Below, piece by piece: positions 1-8,593 of a stretch of DNA of 17,166 nucleotides. The position numbers and the translations under genes were made by a program. The notes beneath the pieces were generated by a model. It made no database searches. It was not told the DNA's origin and saw only the letters and a program-made list of their open reading frames with translations. Source of the DNA: Undibacterium sp. (lineage in GTDB: Bacteria; Pseudomonadota; Gammaproteobacteria; Burkholderiales; Burkholderiaceae); assembly GCA_014376575.1 (NCBI GenBank), contig JACMRF010000067.1, positions 1-17,166 on the forward strand, given 5' to 3'. Numbering within the stretch: position 1 is the first letter of the stretch; every line of letters starts with the position of its first letter.

Positions 1-1620
1 ATCCTCAAACGCTATGCGCGGCTGGCAAGCTATGCGTCGCAATTTCATGATCAGGATACCGGTGCGACTGCAGGTCTCGATATCAACCAACGTTCCGAAA
101 TTTTAGGTAGTCAATTAGAAGAAGCAACGTCATTTTTTCGCCCCGAAATTCTCAGTATCGGCCAGGCCAAAGTAAAGGCCTATCTCGGCAAAGACAAATC
201 CTTGTCTATCTATGCGCATCCGTTGGAAGATATTTTGCGGGGCGCAAGTCATACGCTTGATAAGAAAGGCGAAGAATTGATTGCCAACTTTGGCATGGCG
301 ACCAGCACCGCCAGCGCGGTCTATACGACACTTGCCAACTCAGACATGCCCTGGCCTAAAGTCAAGCTATCAGACGGTCAGGAAGTCACGATAGACCAGT
401 CTGCCTATACCAAATATCGCTCATCGAATAACCGCGCTGATCGCAAGCTGGTGTTTGATGCCTTCTGGGGAAAATGGAAAGAATTTGAGCGCACTTACGG
501 TGTCACGTTTTATGAAATGCTGAAAAAAGACGCCGTCTATGCCAAGGTCAGACATTATCCCGACTCACTGACGCAAGCGCTTGATGCCAACAAATTGCCG
601 CGCGCAGTCTATGACACCTTGATTGAGCAAACGCAGGCAAATTTACCCACCCTGCACCGCTATTTCAAACTGCGCGCCGCCATGCTGGGCCTGAAAGACA
701 TGGGCTACCAGGACATTTATCCGCCGCTGGTCAGCAGCAATCTCAAGTTTCCATTGGCGCTAGGGACACAATTGATGCTGGCATCAGTCAAACCTTTGGG
801 CGATGATTATGTGAAGGCCATGACCAAAGCGACGACTGAGCGCTGGATGGACGTGTATCCACGCCCAAAGAAGCGCTCTGGTGCCTACATGAACGGCGTC
901 GCCTATGACGTGCATCCGTATTTGCTGCTCAATCACAACGACGATTATGAATCCGTCTCAACGCTGGCGCATGAATGGGGCCATGCCATGCATTCGTATT
1001 TGGCCAACAAGAACCAGCCCTTCATCACGGCCGATTACCCCATTTTCACGGCAGAAATTGCCTCGACCACCAACGAAGTGTTCTTGCTCGATCACATGCT
1101 CACCATCGCCAAAACGGACGATGAACGTTTGCTCTATTTAGGTTCTGCATTAGAAAATCTGCGTGGCACTTTCTTCCGCCAGGCCATGTTTGCCGACTTT
1201 GAACGCACTGTGCACGCCAAGGTCGATAAAGGCGAATCACTGACCGGTGAGGCGCTGACAAAAATCTATGGCGACATCCTTAAACGCTATCACGGCGATA
1301 AAGATGGGGTAGTCAAGATCAACGACCTCTATACCACTGAATGGGCTTTTATTCCCCATTTCTACAATCGCTTCTACGTTTTTCAATACGCAACGTCGAT
1401 TGCTGCCGGCTCCATGTTTGCGGAAGAAATCCTTAAAGGAAAACCCGGCGCCAAGGATAAGTATCTGAATATTTTAAAAGCGGGCGGCTCGGTTTATCCC
1501 TACGAATTAGTCAAAGCCGCTGGTGTGGATATGGCAACGCCAGCACCTTATCAGGCTGTTTTTACGCGCATGAACAAGATCATGGACGAGATTGAAGCAA
1601 TACAAAGCAAACGCAAATAG
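1..1620 (+). CDS. M3-family oligopeptidase (oligoendopeptidase F type), 5' end outside the window
   Basis: Zinc metallopeptidase that should cleave short peptides. The frame is open from base 1, so the N-terminus is missing and 539 residues are visible; a TTG at 202 is internal, because the upstream codons already read as PepF-like protein (SFFRPEILSIG). The active site is HEWGH at 970-984, where the two His bind zinc and the Glu is catalytic. The third zinc ligand fits the Glu at 1054-1056 in FTAEIASTTNE, 24 residues after the second His, the spacing I recall for PepF-like enzymes. The C-terminal part holds the family's FYNRFYVFQYATS stretch. Oligoendopeptidase F proteins are about 600 residues, so only some 50-80 are lost. 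The visible part cannot show whether a signal peptide exists. A strong terminator follows 44 bases after the stop, making this the last gene of its transcript. Family call is firm; substrate is unknown. Confidence 0.93.
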   Translation: MLKRYARLASYASQFHDQDTGATAGLDINQRSEILGSQLEEATSFFRPEILSIGQAKVKAYLGKDKSLSIYAHPLEDILRGASHTLDKKGEELIANFGMATSTASAVYTTLANSDMPWPKVKLSDGQEVTIDQSAYTKYRSSNNRADRKLVFDAFWGKWKEFERTYGVTFYEMLKKDAVYAKVRHYPDSLTQALDANKLPRAVYDTLIEQTQANLPTLHRYFKLRAAMLGLKDMGYQDIYPPLVSSNLKFPLALGTQLMLASVKPLGDDYVKAMTKATTERWMDVYPRPKKRSGAYMNGVAYDVHPYLLLNHNDDYESVSTLAHEWGHAMHSYLANKNQPFITADYPIFTAEIASTTNEVFLLDHMLTIAKTDDERLLYLGSALENLRGTFFRQAMFADFERTVHAKVDKGESLTGEALTKIYGDILKRYHGDKDGVVKINDLYTTEWAFIPHFYNRFYVFQYATSIAAGSMFAEEILKGKPGAKDKYLNILKAGGSVYPYELVKAAGVDMATPAPYQAVFTRMNKIMDEIEAIQSKRK

Positions 1621-1663
1621 ACGGTATCCACTATGTAACTCCGTAGATTGAACATCGTTCGAT

Positions 1664-1702
1664 AAAAAAGCCTCATCACTACAAAGCGATGGGGTTTTTT
1701 TT
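1664..1702 (+). terminator. Rho-independent terminator after the M3 peptidase gene
   Basis: An A-run plus GCCTCATC (1664-1677) pairs with GATGGGG plus an eight-T run (1688-1702), with two G-U pairs and a loop of about 10 nt. The T-run lies on the plus strand directly after the stem, so it should stop transcription coming from the peptidase gene. Confidence 0.85.
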
Positions 1703-1751
1703 CGGTTAAAAACTGATTCAGAACAAGGCAAAACAATTTTCAAAGCCAAGC

Positions 1752-1765
1752 TTGATCCCCATCAA
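1752..1765 (+). promoter_or_regulatory. FNR/Anr-type binding site upstream of the hemerythrin gene
   Basis: TTGATCCCCATCAA matches the FNR consensus TTGAT-N4-ATCAA at all ten defined positions. Its centre is at 1758.5. A class II activator site centred at -41.5 puts the transcript start near 1800, and a -10-like TACAGT (1788-1793) sits where that predicts. The start would then lie about 21 bases before the ATG at 1821. The match is read directly from sequence; that an FNR/Anr protein binds here is inference. Confidence 0.75.
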
Positions 1766-1787
1766 AAGCAGGTACAACTTGCGAAGG

Positions 1788-1793
1788 TACAGT
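1788..1793 (+). promoter_or_regulatory. Candidate -10 box of the hemerythrin promoter
   Basis: TACAGT (4 of 6 bases of TATAAT) lies 22 bases after the FNR-type box. There is no good -35 hexamer in between, as expected for a class II activator-dependent promoter where the activator overlaps the -35 region. Confidence 0.45.
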
Positions 1794-1820
1794 AGCGAAA
1801 ATAGTTCTACGGAGACCAGC

Positions 1821-2396
1821 ATGTCGATCAGAAACACTTACCCCATCGCTTTAGACGTTATCCAAAAGGAACACGAATATTTGTCTATTGTTCTTCAATG
1901 CATGCTGCATTTTGTGAGCGCAATACACAGCGGAGCAGCTAGCCCGGATCTCAAACTCTTTCGTGCCATGCTGTACTACATCATCGAATATCCCGAGCGC
2001 GTACACCATCCTAAAGAAGATCAGATTTTGTTTGCCAAAATCAAGGAGCGCACGCATCAGCTCGATAGCGAACTCGATGCCCTCAGTGAACAACATAGCA
2101 AAGGAGAATTGCTGGCACACCGCTTGCAAGATGCATTATTACGCTATGAGTTTGAAGGAGCCGAAGCCTTTGCACATCTATGCGCCTTGGTCGAACAATA
2201 CGCCCACTTTTACTTCGCGCACATGCGCGCTGAAGATGAGCGCATTATCCCGGTCGCCAAACAAGTGCTCAATGATGCAGATTGGAAAATCGTTGACGCG
2301 GCTTTTTTTGAAAATCAACAACGCCTGGATCAAGCTGGGCAACGCTACAAATACGATCTTTTATTTGAAACCATTTGCAGCATTGCACCGATATAA
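1821..2396 (+). CDS. Hemerythrin HHE cation-binding domain protein
   Basis: Predicted 191-residue soluble protein with a di-iron hemerythrin fold, a family that binds oxygen or acts in nitric oxide, oxidative stress or iron handling. Candidate iron ligands in order are H18 (KEHEYL), H62/H63 and E66 (HHPKED), H91 (SEQH), H129 and H134 with E138 (HFYFAHMRAEDE), which fits the HHE repeat pattern. No signal peptide or membrane segment is visible. I chose ATG 1821 because GGAG (1811-1814) sits 6 bases upstream. The frame stays open to a TTG at 1752, but that codon is part of the FNR-type box and of the likely promoter. The gene stands alone, after a terminator and converging on hrpA. The FNR-type box suggests induction under low oxygen. 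Residues beyond about 150 form a helical C-terminal extension I cannot assign. Confidence 0.85.
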   Translation: MSIRNTYPIALDVIQKEHEYLSIVLQCMLHFVSAIHSGAASPDLKLFRAMLYYIIEYPERVHHPKEDQILFAKIKERTHQLDSELDALSEQHSKGELLAHRLQDALLRYEFEGAEAFAHLCALVEQYAHFYFAHMRAEDERIIPVAKQVLNDADWKIVDAAFFENQQRLDQAGQRYKYDLLFETICSIAPI

Positions 2397-2466
2397 GTTG
2401 CCATAAAAAACGTCGCTAGCGGTGCAATATCGGATGAAAAGAATAGAAAACATAATGAAATAAAAT

Positions 2467-2538
2467 CCTAATGCGCAATATCCATGCGGGTTTACAAGCA
2501 ATAATCGCTGAAGAAGCCCATGGATACTGCGCATTAGG
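2467..2538 (-). terminator. 20-bp inverted repeat, likely hrpA transcript end
   Basis: Arms 2467-2486 and 2519-2538 are complementary over 20 bp with one mismatch. On the plus strand the mismatch is A-C; in minus-strand RNA it becomes a G-U pair, so the hairpin is fully paired only in the hrpA direction. The loop is 32 nt and holds a GG/CC extension and a small AGC/GCT stem. On the minus strand the stem is followed by a T-rich stretch (ATTTTATTTCATTATG) rather than a pure T-run. It begins 4 bases past the hrpA stop. A terminator or 3'-end stabiliser for hrpA is the simplest reading; a small mobile repeat is the alternative. Confidence 0.5.
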
Positions 2539-2542
2539 CTCC

Positions 2543-5500
2543 CTATCTTTGCAAACTCTCCCACACCTTTTGCAGACGCTTAGCCGAGACTGGCATCGGT
2601 GTGCGCAGTTCTTGGGCGAACAAGGAGACGCGCAGCTCTTCGAGTAGCCAGCGAAATTCAACCAGCTTAGGGTCGGCATCCGGCCCAGATCTGCGCGGGG
2701 CGCGTTGCCAAAGTTGAGCGACCGAGTTCCACTCGGCCATTAGCTTGGCATCTCTGGCGGGATCAGCTCTCAGCTTATCCATGCGCACCGTAATGGCTTT
2801 GAGGTAACGCGGAAAATGCGCCAACTGGCTGAAATCATGCTCGGCGATGAAACGTTTACTGACCAACATTTGCAGCTGGTTTTGCATGTCAGTGGCGGCG
2901 TCCTTGTGCGCTTTGAGCGCTTGCAGTTTTTTCGGCAGGCTATAAAACTCGGCCAAAATTTGCGCTGCCAGTCGGGCGATTTCGTTCGCTAACAAATTCA
3001 ATCTGGCTTTGCCTTCGTCACGGCGTTTATTAAACTCGCCAGAATTGGTCGGCAGCGGGCTTTGCATGAACGCACTTTCCAATGCGACTTGCACGATCTG
3101 CTCGCGCAGCTCTTCTTGCGAACCGAGCGACATGAATTGCATGCCCATCTGCTGCAAACCCGGGATGTTTTTTTCCAGGAACTTGACTTGTTCTTTCAGC
3201 TGCAAGCCGAACAGACGGCGCAGGCCAATGCGATGAATTTTTGCCGCTTCGTCCGGATCATCAAAGACTTCGATATGGCAATGCGTGAGCTTATCCACCA
3301 GTGCCGGATAACCGATCAGGGTTTGCTTGCCTTGCTGAACTTCGAGCAATTCTGGCAAGCTATCGAAGGTCCAGGCGGTCAGGTTTTCTTGCTGGATGGT
3401 GACGGCTGGCTTGGCGCTGGTAGTGGCCTGGGCTGGATTCCCGCCTGTACGCGACGGGCTTGCAATAGGCGCGCTGGTAGTTTTACTGGAATCGAGCAAA
3501 CTCAGTTTTTCGGCGCTGGCAATGCGTTGAAAACTCTCTCTGGCCTGGCCGCCAAATTCTGCGCGTAACGTGGCCAGATTGCGCCCCATCTCCAGTTGAC
3601 GACTATGCTCATCAACGACCTTGAAGTTCATGCTCAAGTGCACCGGCAGCGTCTCAAATTTGAAATCAGTGCTCAGACACAGCATGCTGGTTTGCTCACG
3701 GATATCAGCGATCACAGCATCGAGAAAATTGCCGGTACCGAACTCCTTACGCTCGCAAAATCCAGCGGCATAATGTGGCAGCGGTACGCAATGGCGGCGG
3801 ATTTTTTGCGGCAGCGTCTTGATCAATAAATGCACTTTTTCTTTCAGCATGCCGGGCACCAGCCATTCGCAACGGTCAGCTGAAACTTGATTCAAGGAGA
3901 ACAGCGGCACCGTCATCGTCACGCCATCGCGCGGGCTACCTGGCTCAAAATGGTAGCTGAGCTGCAGCGGAACGCCGGAGACTTGCATGGCTTTTGGGAA
4001 GACTTCAGTCGTGATGCCGGCGGCTTCGTGCCGCATCAATTCTTCTTTGATCAAGTATAAGGATTTTTGCGTTTCTTTGCTGGCGTCCTTATGCCATTGC
4101 TCCAGTTGCACCACGTTATAGACGTCAAGCGGAATCAGCTTGTCGTAAAAGGCGACGATCAGTTGCTCGTCCACCAGCACATCGATGCGGCGCGACTTAT
4201 GCTCAAGATTTTCAATCTCGCGAACCAGCTTTTGGTTGTAGGCGAAGAACGGCAAACGGGTTTCAATTTCGCCCTCGACCAGCGCATCACGAATAAAGAT
4301 TTCGCGCGCTTCTGCCGGATGCGTTAAGCCGTATTGAATGCGGCGCTGGCTGTACACCACCAGACCATACAGCGTTGCCCGCTCGAAGGCGGAGACTTGC
4401 CCGGCTCGTTTCTCCCAGCGTGGTTCGCCGTAGGATTTTTTCAGCAGATGGCCGCCGATTTTCTCTAGCCATTCTGGCTGTATCTGCGCAATGCAACGGC
4501 CATATAGGCGCGTGGTATCGACCAGCTCAGCAGCGATCACCCAGCGCCCAGCCTTCTTGGCCAGGCTGGAGCCGGGCCAGATAAAAAACTTGATGCCGCG
4601 CGCGCCGAGGTAGTGCGCTTCCTCATCGGATTTATAGCCGATATTACCGAGCAAACCGGTCAGCAACGACAGATGCAGTTGCTCATACGTAGCAGGCGTT
4701 TCGTTCAGGTGCCAGCCCTGCTCCTTGACGATGGTGAGCAACTGGCTATGTACTTCACGCCATTCGCGCAAGCGCATCTGGCTGAGAAAATTGGCGCGGC
4801 AATTATCTTGTAACTGGCGATTGGTTTTTTTGTGCTCTATCGCCTCTTCAAACCATTTCCAGATTTTGAGGTATGAGGTGAATTCCGATTTTTCATCCGC
4901 GAATTTCTTATGCGCGGCGTCTGCTGCGGCTTGCGCTTCCATCGGTCTATCGCGCGGATCTTGTACCGACAAGGCGGCAGCGATGATCAAGACTTCCTGC
5001 AAAGCCTGATTGTCGCGCGCTGCCAAAATCATGCGACCAACCCGCGGATCGAGCGGCAATTTGGCGAGCTGCCGGCCGACAGGCGTGAGCTGATTGCCCT
5101 CATCCATCGCACCAAGTTCTTGCAGCAATTGATAACCATCGGCAATCGCCCTGCCCGGTGGCGGCTCGATGAAAGGGAAACTCTCGACATCGGTCAAATG
5201 CAAAGACTTCATGCGCAAAATTACCGCCGCCAAGGACGAGCGCATGATCTCCGGCTCGGTAAATTTAGGGCGATTATTGTAGTCTTGTTCTTCGTACAGG
5301 CGGATGCAGACGCCCGCGGCGACGCGGCCGCAGCGACCGGCACGCTGGTTGGCTGCCGATTGTGCCACCGCCTCGACTTGCAGTTGCTCAACCTTATTTC
5401 TATAGCTATATCGTTTAACGCGTGCCAGCCCCGCATCAACGACGTAGCGGATGCCCGGCACCGTCAGTGAAGTCTCTGCCACGTTGGTGGCGAGGACGAT

Positions 5501-6655
5501 ACGACGCACGTTCGAGACCTTAAAGACCCGTTCCTGCTCTTGCGCAGAGAGGCGGGCAAACAGCGGCAGAATCTCGACATGCGCAGGATGATGCTTGCGC
5601 AAGGCCTCGGCGGTATCGCGGATCTCACGCTCGCCCGGCAAGAACACCAGCACATCGCCCAAACCTACGCGGCATAGCTCATCGACCGCATCGGTGATGG
5701 CCGTCATCAGATCGCGATCTTTGTCCTTCTCATCGTTCTGCACCGGACGGTAACGTATCTCGACCGGATACAAACGTCCCGACACCTCGATCACCGGCGC
5801 CGGTTTGTCGTTGATATCGGCAAAATGATTGGCAAAACGCTGCGCATCGATGGTGGCCGAGGTGATGATCAGCTTGAGGTCACGCCGCTTGGGCAAAATC
5901 TGCTTCAGGTAACCGAGCAGAAAATCGATGTTGAGACTGCGCTCGTGCGCTTCATCGATGATGATGGTGTCGTATTGCTTGAGCAGCGGATCGGTCTGCG
6001 TCTCAGCGAGCAAGATACCGTCGGTCATCAGCTTGACCGAGGCGCCTTTGGTAAGCGTATCGGTAAAACGTACCTTAAAACCGACGTGCTCGCCCAAGGG
6101 AGAATTAAGCTCCTGCGCTATCCGTTTGGCGGTCGATGACGCCGCAATACGGCGCGGTTGGGTGTGACCTATCATGCCTTTGAGGCCGCGCCCCAGTTCC
6201 AGACAAATCTTGGGCAACTGCGTGGTCTTGCCCGAACCGGTTTCACCGCAGACGATGATGACCTGATTTTTTTGCAAAGCCTCGGCGATTTCTGCGCGCC
6301 TGCCGGAAACCGGCAACTCTTCCGGGTAGGTGATGACAGGTGGCGGATTACGGAATGGCAGTTCAGGCACACGATTCAATTCCGAAGGCGCACTATCTAC
6401 GAGCCTTTCAGGCCTTTTTTGGCCTGCAGGCCGCACCGGCATTGCGTCTTTGATTTGCGATTTTTGTACCGCAGGAGGGGTTTTTTCCTCATGAGGTTTG
6501 GCATGCTGCCCCAGACGTGAACTATCGCGCAAAGCATTGCGCAACTGCAGTAGATCGGTAGCGGTTTTTTCCGAAGAATTTTTAGATGATTTTATAGATG
6601 ACATAGCGGGTGGCATTATCCTAGATTCCTCAGATGGACAAGTTTGAGTGTGCAT
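2543..6655 (-). CDS. hrpA: ATP-dependent DEAH-box RNA helicase HrpA
   Basis: Large helicase of 1370 residues, close to the usual size of about 1300 for HrpA. It uses ATP to unwind or remodel RNA; work in E. coli links HrpA to mRNA processing and to stalled ribosomes. Motifs in order: Walker A GETGSGKT (137-144), TQPRR (165-169), TDGIL (211-215), DEAH (234-237), SAT (266-268), and motif VI QRAGRCGR (437-444). After the helicase core come the helicase-associated and OB-like regions, and the last 600 or so residues match the HrpA-specific C-terminal region (DUF3418 type). Residues 1-105 are a low-complexity, Lys/Ser/Pro-rich extension. The start is uncertain: ATG at 6655 has only a weak GGA upstream, while ATG at 6616 (codon 14) has GAGGA 10 bases upstream. 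It is divergent from argA. No convincing promoter is visible in the 212-bp gap. Confidence 0.96.
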   Translation of the reverse strand: MHTQTCPSEESRIMPPAMSSIKSSKNSSEKTATDLLQLRNALRDSSRLGQHAKPHEEKTPPAVQKSQIKDAMPVRPAGQKRPERLVDSAPSELNRVPELPFRNPPPVITYPEELPVSGRRAEIAEALQKNQVIIVCGETGSGKTTQLPKICLELGRGLKGMIGHTQPRRIAASSTAKRIAQELNSPLGEHVGFKVRFTDTLTKGASVKLMTDGILLAETQTDPLLKQYDTIIIDEAHERSLNIDFLLGYLKQILPKRRDLKLIITSATIDAQRFANHFADINDKPAPVIEVSGRLYPVEIRYRPVQNDEKDKDRDLMTAITDAVDELCRVGLGDVLVFLPGEREIRDTAEALRKHHPAHVEILPLFARLSAQEQERVFKVSNVRRIVLATNVAETSLTVPGIRYVVDAGLARVKRYSYRNKVEQLQVEAVAQSAANQRAGRCGRVAAGVCIRLYEEQDYNNRPKFTEPEIMRSSLAAVILRMKSLHLTDVESFPFIEPPPGRAIADGYQLLQELGAMDEGNQLTPVGRQLAKLPLDPRVGRMILAARDNQALQEVLIIAAALSVQDPRDRPMEAQAAADAAHKKFADEKSEFTSYLKIWKWFEEAIEHKKTNRQLQDNCRANFLSQMRLREWREVHSQLLTIVKEQGWHLNETPATYEQLHLSLLTGLLGNIGYKSDEEAHYLGARGIKFFIWPGSSLAKKAGRWVIAAELVDTTRLYGRCIAQIQPEWLEKIGGHLLKKSYGEPRWEKRAGQVSAFERATLYGLVVYSQRRIQYGLTHPAEAREIFIRDALVEGEIETRLPFFAYNQKLVREIENLEHKSRRIDVLVDEQLIVAFYDKLIPLDVYNVVQLEQWHKDASKETQKSLYLIKEELMRHEAAGITTEVFPKAMQVSGVPLQLSYHFEPGSPRDGVTMTVPLFSLNQVSADRCEWLVPGMLKEKVHLLIKTLPQKIRRHCVPLPHYAAGFCERKEFGTGNFLDAVIADIREQTSMLCLSTDFKFETLPVHLSMNFKVVDEHSRQLEMGRNLATLRAEFGGQARESFQRIASAEKLSLLDSSKTTSAPIASPSRTGGNPAQATTSAKPAVTIQQENLTAWTFDSLPELLEVQQGKQTLIGYPALVDKLTHCHIEVFDDPDEAAKIHRIGLRRLFGLQLKEQVKFLEKNIPGLQQMGMQFMSLGSQEELREQIVQVALESAFMQSPLPTNSGEFNKRRDEGKARLNLLANEIARLAAQILAEFYSLPKKLQALKAHKDAATDMQNQLQMLVSKRFIAEHDFSQLAHFPRYLKAITVRMDKLRADPARDAKLMAEWNSVAQLWQRAPRRSGPDADPKLVEFRWLLEELRVSLFAQELRTPMPVSAKRLQKVWESLQR

Positions 6656-6850
6656 TTTTCCGGCATTCTGGCAAGGCGTGACGACGACGCAACCTCCAAG
6701 TTGTTAGGAGGAATAACGCAGCCAGGAAGACGGCAAAATGTGCAATCAAGCCTGTAGCGCGCGGACCAAAATGATGAAAGTTTTAAATGCTGTTATTTTC
6801 AAACCAAGCAACTACTTATCGAAGCTGACAAGCGGTCAACTGAGGAGTCT

Positions 6851-6867
6851 GGGATTATAATCCCCTC
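6851..6867 (+). promoter_or_regulatory. argA promoter: consensus -10 inside a palindrome, next to the ATG
   Basis: GGGATTATAATCCC (6851-6864) is a perfect 14-bp palindrome containing TATAAT at 6856-6861. Only 6 bases separate this -10 box from the argA ATG at 6868, so the predicted transcript start is at or very near the A of the ATG. At the 17-bp position the -35 hexamer is poor (CGGTCA, 6833-6838); a CTGACA at 6825-6830 is too far away. The nearest purine-rich motif, GAGGAG at 6842-6847, lies 20 bases before the ATG, upstream of the -10, and so cannot serve as a ribosome binding site for this transcript. Confidence 0.65.
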
Positions 6868-8178
6868 ATGGAAAATTCTGTTCAATTCGTTCAATGGCTG
6901 CGCTCGGTCGCGCCATATATTCATGCCTTTCGCGGCAAGACCTTTGTGGTGGCTTTCCCCGGTGAGTTGGTGATGGCTGGCGCCCTGCATGTGCTGGCGC
7001 AAGATCTGTCCCTATTGCATGCGCTTGGCATTAGGATAGTGATCGTTCACGGTTCGCGCCCACAGGTGGCGGAGCAGCTGGCGTTGCGTAATGTGGAGGG
7101 GCGCTTTCACAATGGTATCCGCATCACAGATACCGCCGCGCTGGAATGCTCCAAAGAAGCTGCCGGCGAATTGCGACTGGATATCGAGGCGGCATTTAGC
7201 CAGGGTTTGCCGAATACACCGATGGCACATTCGGCAATACGCATCATTTCAGGCAACTTCATTACGGCCAAACCTATCGGCATCGTCGATGGTGTCGATT
7301 TTCAATTGACGGGTGTGGCGCGCAAGGTCGCGTATGAAACCATCCACCCGATTTTGCAGGCAGGCAATCTGGTACTGCTCTCACCGCTAGGCTTCTCACC
7401 GACCGGCGAGGCCTTCAACCTGACGATGGAAGATGTGTCCGTCTCAGCCGCGATTGCGCTGCATGCAGACAAATTGATTTTCATCTCCGAGACGCCGATG
7501 ATGGCCGATCAGGACGGTGACGAGATCCGTGAATTATCCTTCCTTCAGGCAGAACGGGAATTAAAAGCGGGCTACCTGCCGGCCGATTCTGCCTTCTATC
7601 TGGAACATGCGGTCAAAGCATCGCGTGGCGGCGTTAACCGGATACACATTGTTCCTTACCAGGTGGACGGCTCAGCTTTATTAGAACTATTTACCCACGA
7701 TGGCGTGGGTACCATGGTCTCTTCTGAAAACCTGGAAAGCCTGCGCGAAGCGACGATTGAAGACGTCGGCGGCATTATTAAACTGATAGAACCGCTGGAA
7801 GCCGATGGCACTCTGGTCAAACGGGGCCGTGAACTGTTGGAACGCGAAATCAGTTATTTCTCGGTCATTGAGCATGACGGCGTGATTTTTGGTTGTGCCG
7901 CGCTGTATCCTTTCCCGTTTGAAAAAATGGCAGAAATGGCCTGCCTGACCGTCAACCCTGAAGTGCAAAGCCAGGGCGATGGCGAACGCATCTTGAAGCA
8001 CATGGAAAAACGCGCTCGCCGGGCGGGATTTCATTCGCTGTTTGTCCTGACAACACGCACAGCGCACTGGTTCATGAAGCGCGGTTTTGTCAGCGCAACT
8101 GTGGATGATTTGCCAAAAGACCGGCAAAAAATGTATAACTGGCAGCGTAAATCTTTGGTACTGATCAAGCAGTTGTAG
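6868..8178 (+). CDS. argA: Amino-acid N-acetyltransferase (N-acetylglutamate synthase)
   Basis: Catalyses the first step of arginine biosynthesis, acetyl-CoA plus glutamate giving N-acetylglutamate, in the cytoplasm. The 436 residues match the usual ArgA length. Residues 1 to about 285 form the amino-acid-kinase-like domain that in this family binds the feedback inhibitor arginine (VVAFPGEL near 27-34, [10 protein letters not shown] at 57-66, [16 protein letters not shown] near 170-185). Residues from about 291 form the GNAT domain, with the acetyl-CoA loop in [15 protein letters not shown] (362-376) and the final FMKRGF strand. Start at ATG 6868 is supported because the family N-terminus ([15 protein letters not shown]) begins 10 residues later and no upstream in-frame start fits the promoter. 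The mRNA is probably leaderless. yggX follows after 76 bp with its own -10 box, so co-transcription is possible but not required. Confidence 0.95.
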   Translation: MENSVQFVQWLRSVAPYIHAFRGKTFVVAFPGELVMAGALHVLAQDLSLLHALGIRIVIVHGSRPQVAEQLALRNVEGRFHNGIRITDTAALECSKEAAGELRLDIEAAFSQGLPNTPMAHSAIRIISGNFITAKPIGIVDGVDFQLTGVARKVAYETIHPILQAGNLVLLSPLGFSPTGEAFNLTMEDVSVSAAIALHADKLIFISETPMMADQDGDEIRELSFLQAERELKAGYLPADSAFYLEHAVKASRGGVNRIHIVPYQVDGSALLELFTHDGVGTMVSSENLESLREATIEDVGGIIKLIEPLEADGTLVKRGRELLEREISYFSVIEHDGVIFGCAALYPFPFEKMAEMACLTVNPEVQSQGDGERILKHMEKRARRAGFHSLFVLTTRTAHWFMKRGFVSATVDDLPKDRQKMYNWQRKSLVLIKQL

Positions 8179-8212
8179 AGGCGCCAAGAAGAAGACTTGG
8201 GCAGTTACCCCG

Positions 8213-8218
8213 TATAAT
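8213..8218 (+). promoter_or_regulatory. -10 box of a yggX promoter
   Basis: A consensus TATAAT lies 36 bases before the yggX ATG, in the argA-yggX gap. No good -35 is present at 16-18 bp (AGAAGA region), so the promoter is probably weak or supplements read-through from argA. Confidence 0.45.
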
Positions 8219-8254
8219 TCATCCTATCGACATTTTATTCACAGGAATTTCATC

Positions 8255-8527
8255 ATGGCACGTACCGTTCACTGCATCAAACTAGACAAAGACGCTGAAG
8301 GTCTGGATTTCCCTACCTATCCTGGCGAACTGGGCAAAAGAATTTATGAGAGCGTATCCAAAGAAGCCTGGGCCGCCTGGCTCAAGCATCAAACCATGCT
8401 GGTCAACGAAAACCGTTTGAACCTAGCTGACACGCGCGCGCGCAAATACCTGGCGACACAGATGGAAAAACATTTCTTTGGTGATGGCGCAGATGCCGCG
8501 CAAGGGTATGTACCGGAAGCAAATTAA
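8255..8527 (+). CDS. yggX: Probable Fe(2+)-trafficking protein, YggX family
   Basis: A 90-residue cytoplasmic protein, the usual YggX length. In enterobacteria YggX protects iron-sulfur clusters from oxidative damage and helps iron handling. Family hallmarks visible are the [10 protein letters not shown] start with the conserved Cys7, the [22 protein letters not shown] segment, and [16 protein letters not shown] with the C-terminal [16 protein letters not shown] 8255 is preceded by AGGA (8243-8246) with 8 bases between, so the start is secure. It lies downstream of argA on the same strand and ends at a strong terminator. Confidence 0.95.
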   Translation: MARTVHCIKLDKDAEGLDFPTYPGELGKRIYESVSKEAWAAWLKHQTMLVNENRLNLADTRARKYLATQMEKHFFGDGADAAQGYVPEAN

Positions 8528-8542
8528 ATTAGTCATTGCCAC

Positions 8543-8575
8543 AAAAAAAGCGAGCAATTAATAGCTCGCTTTTTT
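8543..8575 (+). terminator. Bidirectional terminator between yggX and aceB
   Basis: AGCGAGC (8549-8555) pairs with GCTCGCT (8564-8570) around an 8-nt AT-rich loop, with seven As before and six Ts after the stem. The symmetric A/T flanks let it end both yggX (plus) and aceB (minus), whose stop is 19 bases further on. Confidence 0.88.
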
Positions 8576-8593
8576 CATGGCATTTCAAAGAAA

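Noticed and set aside
1963..2406. 147-codon open frame overlapping the hemerythrin gene
   Set aside because: Shifted frame; the hemerythrin frame carries the ordered His/Glu ligands and the ribosome binding site.
3062..3568. 168-codon open frame on the plus strand inside hrpA
   Set aside because: Antisense to the C-terminal HrpA region and without motif or ribosome binding site.
4910..5470. 186-codon open frame on the plus strand inside hrpA
   Set aside because: Antisense shadow of the helicase core; its translation is rich in Arg/Gln/His with no recognisable domain.
6409..6432. CAGGCC/GGCCTG hairpin-forming repeats in the hrpA N-terminal region
   Set aside because: CAGGCC-T6-GGCCTG-CAGGCC can fold, but it lies inside coding sequence of a low-complexity Pro/Gly/Arg stretch, which explains it without a special role.
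6692..6711. CCTCC/GGAGG hairpin in the hrpA-argA gap
   Set aside because: Five base pairs with a bulge and no T-run; not convincing as terminator or regulator.
7687..8187. 166-codon open frame on the minus strand inside argA
   Set aside because: Antisense shadow of the well-supported GNAT domain of ArgA.
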